Shown: piece by piece, positions 15,836 to 21,347 of the stretch
Layout of the letters: every line of letters starts with the position of its first letter
Numbering within the stretch: position 1 is the stretch's first letter
Source: Bacteroidota bacterium
GTDB taxonomy: Bacteria > Spirochaetota > Spirochaetia > JABMQR01
Direction of reading: 5' to 3'
NCBI GenBank assembly: GCA_013202335.1
Contig: JABMQR010000091.1
Coordinates: 1-22,147 of the forward strand
DNA length: 22,147 nucleotides
Made by a program: the position numbers and the translations under genes
The notes under the pieces: model-generated
What the model was told of the DNA's origin: nothing
Seen by the model: only the letters and a program-made list of their open reading frames with translations
Databases searched by the model: none

Positions 15836-17104
15836 TTAATCCTGAAGTATTTTATTCAATGCGGCATGTGCCTCAGCCAGAGCTGTTTTTGCATCTTTCA
15901 AACCTCGGGTAATATTCTCATACAATGGAATCATTACTTCTTCTTCAATCTGTCCGGCTTTTGTCTGTTCTGCCATGTAGATCTTAGCAAATTCAGCAGA
16001 TTCAATAAAATAGGAAAGATTCTCGTTCTTAGAAAGCTCTGGATCATTGGTCATATCAACTCTTGTAGGGGGAAATGCTACCGTTTTAGCCCAGTACTGC
16101 TGACTATCATAGCTGTTCCAATACTCCATAAGTGCCCATGCAGTATCTTTGTTTTCTGAGTCTTTATTCATTACCATTGCCGTATCACCACCCCAGGTAA
16201 ATCTTCCTGCAGGACCGGCTGGTACAAGCGCAATACCAAGATCAACACCTGCACCCTTAAATCCATTTATCGCCCAGGGACCATTCCACTCAATAGAGGA
16301 TTTTCCAGCTGCAAATACATTATCTGACTCCTGTCCGGTTAATCCAAGAGGAGAAACGGACAAGTTCACAAATGCATTCTGAATATATTCAGCAGCGGCA
16401 AGTGATTCAGCAGAATCAAGTCCACTTACACCTGCTTCAGTAATTATTTCCGCACCAAAAGCCCAGAAGAAGACTGGAAGCATAGGAACTGTAGCCTTAA
16501 CACCAAATGACTGAGGATAACGAACGATACTACCTGCACCATCTTTTACCAGAAGTTTTTTCCATGCGTCTTGCAACTCTTCATAGGTTGATGGAGGAGT
16601 TTCCGGGTCAAGCCCTGCTTCTCTAAAATGTTCTTTATTATAATACATAACCATGCTTGCAAAAGCCATGGGAAGCCCATAGAGTTGTCCATTGAATGAT
16701 GCTCCCTGTACCATACCGGGAACAAGATCAGCCTTAGCTAATGTAGTACTTGAAGCAAGGTAGGAATCTAATGGCTCAAGCCGGTTTGCTTCTGCAAATT
16801 CAGATACACGTGAAATTGAAAATCCCATTACATCAGGGCCGTTACCTGCCACAAGCGCTGGCATGAGTTTTTGAAATAGTGAATCCCAAGGCATTATTTC
16901 CATAGAAACGGTTCTCATTGTATCTACAGCATTGAACTGATCCACCAGAAATTCAACTGCAGGTCGATCTGGTCCGGTATATCCATTCCAGAAGGTAATT
17001 TCTACTGATTTTGCTTCTGCTTCTTCCTGTCCAGATCCAAAAGCAAGTCCTGCCGAAGCAATTACCAGTATAGTAACTGCTATTAGTAGTACATTTGTCT
17101 TCAT
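15836..17104 (-). CDS. CUT1-type sugar ABC transporter solute-binding protein
   Basis: A 422-aa extracellular binding protein. The signal peptide has a lysine start and hydrophobic core and probably ends at GLAFG/SGQEEAEA; the GSGQEE junction is common in spirochaete binding proteins. The mature part begins VEITFWNGYTGPDRPAVEFL. The family motifs GNGPDVMGFSISRVSEFAEAN and the ligand-pocket stretch AAGKSSIEWNGPWAINGFKG follow. AAAGGAG lies 6 bp before the ATG. It is the first gene of the leftward operon with two permeases, a GH-A glycosidase and the 648-aa protein. Expression is probably controlled by the ArsR-type regulator through the palindrome at 17119-17140. The ligand is likely an oligosaccharide, identity unknown. 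Confidence 0.93.
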   Translation of the reverse strand: MKTNVLLIAVTILVIASAGLAFGSGQEEAEAKSVEITFWNGYTGPDRPAVEFLVDQFNAVDTMRTVSMEIMPWDSLFQKLMPALVAGNGPDVMGFSISRVSEFAEANRLEPLDSYLASSTTLAKADLVPGMVQGASFNGQLYGLPMAFASMVMYYNKEHFREAGLDPETPPSTYEELQDAWKKLLVKDGAGSIVRYPQSFGVKATVPMLPVFFWAFGAEIITEAGVSGLDSAESLAAAEYIQNAFVNLSVSPLGLTGQESDNVFAAGKSSIEWNGPWAINGFKGAGVDLGIALVPAGPAGRFTWGGDTAMVMNKDSENKDTAWALMEYWNSYDSQQYWAKTVAFPPTRVDMTNDPELSKNENLSYFIESAEFAKIYMAEQTKAGQIEEEVMIPLYENITRGLKDAKTALAEAHAALNKILQD

Positions 17105-17118
17105 TTTAATCTCCTTTT

Positions 17119-17140
17119 TATATCAATGTTTTTTGATATA
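17119..17140. promoter_or_regulatory. 22-bp operator-like palindrome upstream of the binding-protein gene
   Basis: Perfect 8-bp arms TATATCAA and TTGATATA are separated by 6 bp. The site sits between the minus-strand promoter and the ribosome site, about where transcription starts. It shares the pattern ATATCA-N8-TGATAT and the 22-bp length with the site at 17249-17270. It is a likely target of the divergent ArsR-type regulator. Confidence 0.65.
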
Positions 17141-17154
17141 GTTTGTTTTATATT

Positions 17155-17183
17155 ATATTATTTCGTTTTTTGCCAATTGTCAA
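17155..17183 (-). promoter_or_regulatory. Sigma-70-type promoter of the leftward sugar operon
   Basis: Reading the minus strand, TTGACA (17183-17178) is followed by a 17-bp spacer and TAATAT (17160-17155). Transcription would begin near 17148, just before the operator-like palindrome at 17119-17140, so a bound regulator would block early elongation or initiation. Confidence 0.7.
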
Positions 17184-17243
17184 CTGTTATTTTCTTTTCA
17201 TATCACATATTTTAAGTTTTTTTTATTATTTCCAGAATATTAC

Positions 17244-17272
17244 TTGTTCATATCAGAAATACATGATATGTT
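17244..17272 (+). promoter_or_regulatory. Possible promoter of the ArsR-type gene, perhaps leaderless
   Basis: TTGTTC (17244-17249) and TATGTT (17267-17272) are spaced by 17 bp, and the palindrome at 17249-17270 fills the spacer. The expected start of transcription is at about 17279, the first base of the ATG. No Shine-Dalgarno sequence precedes that ATG, so a leaderless transcript is possible. Both promoter boxes are weak. Confidence 0.4.
17249..17270. promoter_or_regulatory. 22-bp operator-like palindrome at the regulator gene
   Basis: Arms CATATCA and TGATATG (7 bp, perfect) are separated by 8 bp, giving the same total span and core (ATATCA-N8-TGATAT) as the palindrome at 17119-17140. It ends 8 bp before the regulator ATG, which suggests negative autoregulation. 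A further half-site CATATCA at 17199-17205 lies between the two. Confidence 0.65.
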
Positions 17273-17278
17273 TGGCTT

Positions 17279-18199
17279 ATGGAACATAAAATTTTCGTTA
17301 CAACCTATAAAAATTCTCCAATTGTTATAAAAGCGCTCAATTCAGAGCTTCGCCGTACCATGCTGGTATTACTCTCTAAAGAGTCGTTGAATATTAATGA
17401 TATTGCAAAACGTCTTGGCATACCACAATCCACCTGCACCACTAACATAAAGCTTTTAGAAGATGCCAGACTTATAGAGGTCAAACATATTCCTGCAAAG
17501 AAAGGAGCTCAAAAGATATGCTCAGTTTCTTGTGCGGAGGTAGTAATTCCCATTTTTGAAACATTCGAGGCAAAGGATAATAAATGCATCGAAACTGAAA
17601 TGCCTATAGGATTATATACCGATTTTTCAGCTGAACCTCCCTGCGGGCTGCTCTCTGAAGAGAGTGTCATAGGTTATTATGATGACAAAAGTGCATTCCT
17701 TAACCCTAATCGGGCAAAAGCCCAGCTTATATGGTTTCGCAGCGGATATCTGGAGTACCGATTTCCTCTAAATATCCCTCCAAACAAGAAGGTTTTATCC
17801 GTTTCTGTTATTGCGGAAATCTGTTCTGAATTTCCGGGATATAATGTAAACTGGCCTTCAGATATAACACTCTGGATTAATAACTGCGAGATAGGTACCT
17901 GGACGAGCCCTGGTGATATGGGAGATAAGCGCGGTCATCTCACTCCTGAATGGTGGAGTATCAGAGATACACAATACGGCTTTCGAAAAATTTGGAAAAC
18001 AACTAATGAAGGCAGTTTTGTTGATAGTATGAAATCCGGCTACACTACTATTTCTGATCTGCAGATGTATCAAAAAGAGAGCTTTACGGTAAGAATCGGA
18101 CTTAAAGCTGATTCCCCGAATCAAGGTGGTTTAAATATATTCGGCAGTATGTTTGGAAACTATGAAAATGACATACTGCTCCGGGTAGATTTTGAATGA
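17279..18199 (+). CDS. ArsR-type winged-helix regulator with C-terminal beta-rich domain
   Basis: A 306-aa regulator, about three times the length of a classical ArsR protein. Residues about 18-85 form the winged helix (ALNSELRRTMLVLLSKESLN; INDIAKRLGIPQSTCTTNIK; LLEDARLIEVKH). No metal-binding ELCVCDL motif is present. From about 120 to the end is a beta-rich domain with conserved-looking aromatic and Gly motifs (SGYLEYRFPLNIPPNKK; WPSDITLWINNCEIGTW; LNIFGSMFGNYENDILLRVD). Proteins of this shape occur near sugar transport genes in Firmicutes and spirochaetes, so a sugar-sensing jelly-roll is inferred. It is divergent from the binding-protein operon, with matching palindromes at both ends of the intergenic region. 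No Shine-Dalgarno is seen before the ATG. Confidence 0.85.
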   Translation: MEHKIFVTTYKNSPIVIKALNSELRRTMLVLLSKESLNINDIAKRLGIPQSTCTTNIKLLEDARLIEVKHIPAKKGAQKICSVSCAEVVIPIFETFEAKDNKCIETEMPIGLYTDFSAEPPCGLLSEESVIGYYDDKSAFLNPNRAKAQLIWFRSGYLEYRFPLNIPPNKKVLSVSVIAEICSEFPGYNVNWPSDITLWINNCEIGTWTSPGDMGDKRGHLTPEWWSIRDTQYGFRKIWKTTNEGSFVDSMKSGYTTISDLQMYQKESFTVRIGLKADSPNQGGLNIFGSMFGNYENDILLRVDFE

Positions 18200-18212
18200 T
18201 CATATAATTCTT

Positions 18213-18236
18213 GAAAAAGCCAATTTATAATTGGCT
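18213..18236 (-). terminator. Terminator hairpin between convergent genes
   Basis: AGCCAATT (18218-18225) and AATTGGCT (18229-18236) pair perfectly around a 3-nt loop. On the minus strand the stem runs into TTTTTC, so it should terminate the HAD-Sua5 transcript. For the plus-strand regulator gene the stem lacks a following T-run. The same arm sequence recurs in the hairpin at 19942-19978. Confidence 0.65.
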
Positions 18237-18242
18237 CAATCT

Positions 18243-19760
18243 CTAACTCTTTTTCGCCGCAGCCCGTGTCATACGATCATTTGCCGCAACTCCGATCCCT
18301 TTATCAGGAAACCGTTCAGCAACAATCAAATCGAAATGCATGCCATCAACCAGACGAAGTGTCTGATATAACATTGCCGCTGCACTTCTCAGATCACCAT
18401 CAGGGCTGAGCACAAATACACTCCCCTTGTAGGTTGATTCTGCAGGTTTTCGCAGAATAATTGCGACATGCTCATCATTACAAAATTTCAAGGGAGTATC
18501 TGTTAATACCATGGGAGTAGCCGGAGCATAATGTGAGGGTAAAAGTCCCGGACTTGCCATATGCTCTTCCGGCAGCTCACTTCTGTCTGCCACAGGTCCG
18601 ATCACCTGCTCAATTTCCTCTTTGGTAATTCCACCGGGTCGTAAAATAATCGGTTTATCTCCCACAAGGGTTAATACCGTAGACTCTACCCCTACACGAC
18701 AGGCTCCGCCATCAATCAGCACCTCATACCTGCCTTCAAGCTGGTCCGCAACATGCTTTGCGGTAGTTGGACTCGTTTTCCCAAAAATATTTGCACTGGG
18801 AGCCGCAACGGGTGTCCCCGCCTGCCTGAGCAGCTCAAGGGCGAGCGGATGTTTCGGCATACGAACAGCAACTGTCGGTCCGCCTGCTGTTACAATATCA
18901 GGTACTGCCGGGGACTTAGGCAGAACCAAAGTCAGCGGTCCAGGCCAAAATGTATCCATCAGCATTATTGCAGCTTCCGGAATTGAGCTGGTTAGTTTTT
19001 CCACCTGCTTTGGATCATGCACATGCACAATCAACGGATCCCGCAGAGGTCGCTGTTTCGCAATAAATATCTCAGCTGCAGCATCTTGATTTAGCGCATC
19101 CGCCCCCAGTCCATAAACAGTCTCTGTGGGAAAAGCGACAAGTTTCCCGTTTTGTAATGCTTGCGCCCCATCCCGTATCGCTTTTTGCAGCGTTTCACGA
19201 GGATCAGGGTGCTGAAAAATCCATTCTGCAGCATCCTCAAGAGTATGAAACACCGGTTTATCAAGAGGAACTTCATCAATATGCTTTAATCCGTGCCCGG
19301 TTAGCAGGTAAAGACCGAAGACCCCTTCAGCTTCCCCTGTCAGCACATCATGGGGATGATCCCCGAGAATATACGATCTCTGCAGATCCAGATTATAATT
19401 TTTAGCTGCTTCCAGCACAAAAAAAGAGTTCGGCTTGATACAGTCACAATTTTCAGACCGATCATGCGGGCACACATACCACTCCTGAATCTCAACTCCT
19501 TCAGCAGACAACCGGGCAGCAAGAGCTGAATTGACTGTACTGATCTGATCCAGAGAAATTAGTCCGCTTGCCGCTGCGCCCTGGTTTGTAATGACAAAAA
19601 GCAGAAAGTGTTTCTGCAGTGTGAGCAAGGTTTCAACTGTATCATGGAACAGTATAATTTGATCCGGGGAACTGAGTATCCCTACATCCTCAATTAAAGT
19701 GCCATCCCGATCCAGAAATACCGCCGGTTTTGTATCTGTATGTATTGATGTCGCTGACAT
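18243..19760 (-). CDS. Fusion of GmhB-like HAD phosphatase and Sua5/TsaC2 threonylcarbamoyl-AMP synthase
   Basis: A two-domain protein of 505 aa from the ATG at 19760; AAAGAGAG lies about 10 bp upstream. A GTG seven codons earlier (19781) is a poorer alternative without a clear ribosome site. Residues about 12-185 are a HAD-IIIA phosphatase: FLDRDGT (D17, D19), ITNQG (T58), the Zn-loop C97-P-H99...C105-x-C107, K109 and GDHPHD (D134, D138). This is the full GmhB-type set, which removes phosphate from sugar bisphosphates. Residues about 190-505 are a complete Sua5: KLVAFPTETVYGLGADA, KQRPLRDPLIVHV, APSANIFGKTSPTTA, ESTVLTL, ILRPGGIT, the linker motif PGLLPSHYAPATP and the C-terminal Sua5 domain. 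This makes threonylcarbamoyl-AMP for the t6A37 tRNA modification. Both halves look catalytically intact and there is no stop or frame break at the join. Confidence 0.9.
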   Translation of the reverse strand: MSATSIHTDTKPAVFLDRDGTLIEDVGILSSPDQIILFHDTVETLLTLQKHFLLFVITNQGAAASGLISLDQISTVNSALAARLSAEGVEIQEWYVCPHDRSENCDCIKPNSFFVLEAAKNYNLDLQRSYILGDHPHDVLTGEAEGVFGLYLLTGHGLKHIDEVPLDKPVFHTLEDAAEWIFQHPDPRETLQKAIRDGAQALQNGKLVAFPTETVYGLGADALNQDAAAEIFIAKQRPLRDPLIVHVHDPKQVEKLTSSIPEAAIMLMDTFWPGPLTLVLPKSPAVPDIVTAGGPTVAVRMPKHPLALELLRQAGTPVAAPSANIFGKTSPTTAKHVADQLEGRYEVLIDGGACRVGVESTVLTLVGDKPIILRPGGITKEEIEQVIGPVADRSELPEEHMASPGLLPSHYAPATPMVLTDTPLKFCNDEHVAIILRKPAESTYKGSVFVLSPDGDLRSAAAMLYQTLRLVDGMHFDLIVAERFPDKGIGVAANDRMTRAAAKKS

Positions 19761-19812
19761 TCCAGTTAAACTCTCTTTCACCCATTCATATCAACTTTCA
19801 GCCTCTGGGGAA

Positions 19813-19841
19813 TTAATAATATATAGTTGAGGTTCTTTCAA
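19813..19841 (-). promoter_or_regulatory. Possible promoter of the HAD-Sua5 gene
   Basis: On the minus strand TTGAAA (19841-19836) and TATTAA (19818-19813) are separated by 17 bp. The start would fall near 19806, about 45 nt before the ATG. The -35 box lies inside the left arm of the palindrome at 19832-19862. Confidence 0.4.
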
Positions 19842-19862
19842 AATTAATAATTTTGAAAGAAC
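19832..19862. repeat. Perfect 14-bp inverted repeat (hairpin)
   Basis: GTTCTTTCAAAATT (19832-19845) and AATTTTGAAAGAAC (19849-19862) are perfect complements around a 3-nt loop. The site lies between two divergent genes, so it is not an ordinary transcription terminator for either. It is the first of a series of hairpins in this 374-bp gap. Confidence 0.8.
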
Positions 19863-19873
19863 TACCCAATAGT

Positions 19874-19938
19874 GAAGTTTTTTGATGATTTATAATTACT
19901 TCTGATGCAATAAGATAAAACATTTATCAAAAAACTTC
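19874..19938. repeat. Inverted repeat with 13-bp perfect arms
   Basis: GAAGTTTTTTGAT (19874-19886) and ATCAAAAAACTTC (19926-19938) are perfect complements around a 39-nt loop. This is the second structure in the divergent intergenic region, immediately before the AGCCAATT hairpin. Confidence 0.75.
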
Positions 19939-19941
19939 TGA

Positions 19942-19978
19942 AGCCAATTTTATAAATCTTTGATTTATGAAATTGGCT
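19942..19978. repeat. 17-bp inverted repeat with AGCCAATT termini
   Basis: AGCCAATTTTATAAATC (19942-19958) pairs with GATTTATGAAATTGGCT (19962-19978) with a single T-G wobble and a 3-nt loop. Outer bases match the hairpin at 18218-18236 (AAGCCAATTT...AATTGGCTCA in both), so the HAD-Sua5 gene is flanked by two copies of a related palindrome. Confidence 0.8.
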
Positions 19979-20022
19979 CAGTTATATCATATCAATCTCC
20001 GGCGTTAATTCCAACCAGTTAA

Positions 20023-20093
20023 TTTTACTGAATAAATCTGATGTTGAACTGGATCTATTCAACATTTTCCCCACCTTTTTCAGATCAGTAAAA
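20023..20093 (+). other. Structured region in the likely 5' leader of the GH130 gene
   Basis: An outer stem pairs TTTTACTG + ATCTGA (20023-20041, with a 5-nt bulge) with TCAGATCAGTAAAA (20080-20093). Inside it is a hairpin ATGTTGAA/TTCAACAT (20041-20065). A weak promoter TTGATT-N17-TATATC (19960-19988) would place this in the transcript, 63 bp before the GH130 ATG. It could be a cis-regulatory leader or a protein-binding palindrome; no known riboswitch class is recognised. The rest of 19979-20155 shows only TATACT at 20121 as another possible -10. Confidence 0.35.
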
Positions 20094-20155
20094 ATATATA
20101 CAAAAACAAAAAACTGCTGTTATACTCAATACCATGAAAAAAAAGTGAGGTCATC

Positions 20156-21058
20156 ATGAAACTTTCAAGAATAACTAACACACCCATCCTATCCCCTATC
20201 CCAGAAAACTCCTGGGAAGCCGGTGCAGTATTCAACTGTGCAGCAGTATCCAAAAATGAGAAAACCTATCTAATCTACCGGGCAACAGATGTATCATCAA
20301 AAGGAAGTGATGGAATCTACTATAATAGTTTTGGTATTGCAGTCAGTGAGGATGGAATTCACTTCCAACGGGAAACAGAACCAATAGTGTCCCCGTTTCC
20401 AGGTCAGGAAGCCAGAGGTCCTGAAGATCCCAGGATTGTAAAACTTGATGGAATCTATCAGATGCTTTATACCGGATACGGCGGGCGGTTTCCCTCCGAC
20501 TGGCGTGTCTGCAGGGCTGAATCAACCGACCTGTACCATTGGGACCGAAAGGGCGTCGTTCTGGATGAACCAAATAAAGATGCATCATTTTTTCCTGAAA
20601 AAATTTCCGGATACTATGTAATGCTCCACAGAAGACCGCCTGATATCTGGATAGCCTACTCAAAAGATATGATCAACTGGAAAAACCACTCTATAGTAAT
20701 GCAGCCGATACCGGGATCAAATTGGGAAGGACTTAAAATAGGAATTGCCGGTCCTCCCTTCAAAACCAGAGAGGGATGGGTACTGATTTATCATGGTGTG
20801 GGCACAAATGCATCCAATCAAAATGTCTACAGCCTGGGGATTGCACTTCTTGATATCAACGACCCGAAAAAAGTCCTTTATCGTCAATCTACTCCCATTC
20901 TCGAACCGGAATTAGATTGGGAAATCAATGGGTATGTCCCGAATGTTATCTTCAGCTGCGGCCAGATTGTACGGGATGAAGTGCTTACCGTCTATTATGC
21001 CGGTGCTGATACCGCTATTGGTGCTGCCAGCATATCTATGAGTAAACTTTTTACCTGA
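20156..21058 (+). CDS. GH130-family glycoside phosphorylase (beta-mannoside type)
   Basis: A 300-aa five-bladed beta-propeller enzyme of GH130. Signature elements are EAGAVFNCAAV near the start, RGPEDPR with the predicted proton donor Asp91, YYVMLHRR and the segment GLKIGIAGPPFKTREGWVLI followed by YHGV. His and Arg in these last two usually bind phosphate. The family phosphorolyses beta-mannosides (for example mannosyl-glucose, mannobiose or mannosyl-GlcNAc) to mannose-1-phosphate, although some members are hydrolases. There is no signal peptide, so it works on imported oligosaccharide. GTGAGG lies about 7 bp before the ATG. It has its own upstream region and is followed after 289 bp by another sugar binding-protein gene, whose ligand it may process. 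The exact disaccharide cannot be assigned. Confidence 0.9.
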   Translation: MKLSRITNTPILSPIPENSWEAGAVFNCAAVSKNEKTYLIYRATDVSSKGSDGIYYNSFGIAVSEDGIHFQRETEPIVSPFPGQEARGPEDPRIVKLDGIYQMLYTGYGGRFPSDWRVCRAESTDLYHWDRKGVVLDEPNKDASFFPEKISGYYVMLHRRPPDIWIAYSKDMINWKNHSIVMQPIPGSNWEGLKIGIAGPPFKTREGWVLIYHGVGTNASNQNVYSLGIALLDINDPKKVLYRQSTPILEPELDWEINGYVPNVIFSCGQIVRDEVLTVYYAGADTAIGAASISMSKLFT

Positions 21059-21102
21059 TTTGTGTGCATGCAAAAAATTCCTAAAAGTTTCTAAAGTAAT
21101 CC

Positions 21103-21131
21103 TTGACTTCCAAAACGTTTTGGAATATCAT
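21103..21131 (+). promoter_or_regulatory. Promoter of the third binding-protein gene
   Basis: TTGACT (21103-21108) and TATCAT (21126-21131) are spaced by 17 bp. The spacer is almost entirely filled by a LacI-type palindrome. Transcription should start near 21138, leaving a 5' leader of about 210 nt before the gene. Confidence 0.65.
21108..21125. promoter_or_regulatory. LacI-type operator 1, 18-bp perfect palindrome
   Basis: TTCCAAAACGTTTTGGAA is fully palindromic with a central CG and occupies the -35/-10 spacer, where a repressor would exclude RNA polymerase. The half-site differs from the GTATAACG half-site of the operon at 638, so a different LacI-family regulator is expected; none with this role is in the window. 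Confidence 0.8.
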
Positions 21132-21141
21132 CAATTTAGGT

Positions 21142-21157
21142 TCCAAAACGTTTTGGA
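21142..21157. promoter_or_regulatory. LacI-type operator 2, 16-bp perfect palindrome
   Basis: TCCAAAACGTTTTGGA repeats operator 1. The two centres (21116/21117 and 21149/21150) are 33 bp apart, about three helical turns, so two dimers would sit on the same DNA face. It lies just downstream of the predicted start. Confidence 0.8.
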
Positions 21158-21256
21158 TAAAATTATACCAAAACAATAAACCTAGACAATCGAGGATTAT
21201 ATCAGTCCCGCCCCGTATAAAATCCCTACCTATTACCAGTGGAACAACGGTTACGA

Positions 21257-21317
21257 ACAGATCTTTAGATCTGTAAAATTATACACGATCCGGAAAAAAT
21301 AATAATTCCGAAGATCG
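21257..21317 (+). promoter_or_regulatory. Two hairpins in the 5' leader of the third binding-protein gene
   Basis: ACAGATCT/AGATCTGT (21257-21274, 2-nt loop) is followed by CGATCCGGAA (21286-21295) pairing with TTCCG and GATCG (21306-21317) with a 2-nt bulge. The second ends 18 bp before the ribosome site AAGGAGGT. They may affect stability or translation of the leader; no terminator T-run follows. Confidence 0.4.
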
Positions 21318-21347
21318 GGAATCACAAAACCATTAAGGAGGTTTGTT

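Noticed and set aside
18622..19089. 155-codon plus-strand frame
   Set aside because: It is antisense to the conserved Sua5 domain; its composition is that of a shadow frame.
20134..20148. Four-codon leader peptide MKKK before the GH130 gene
   Set aside because: It is too short and simple to support; its stop merely overlaps the Shine-Dalgarno by chance as far as can be seen.
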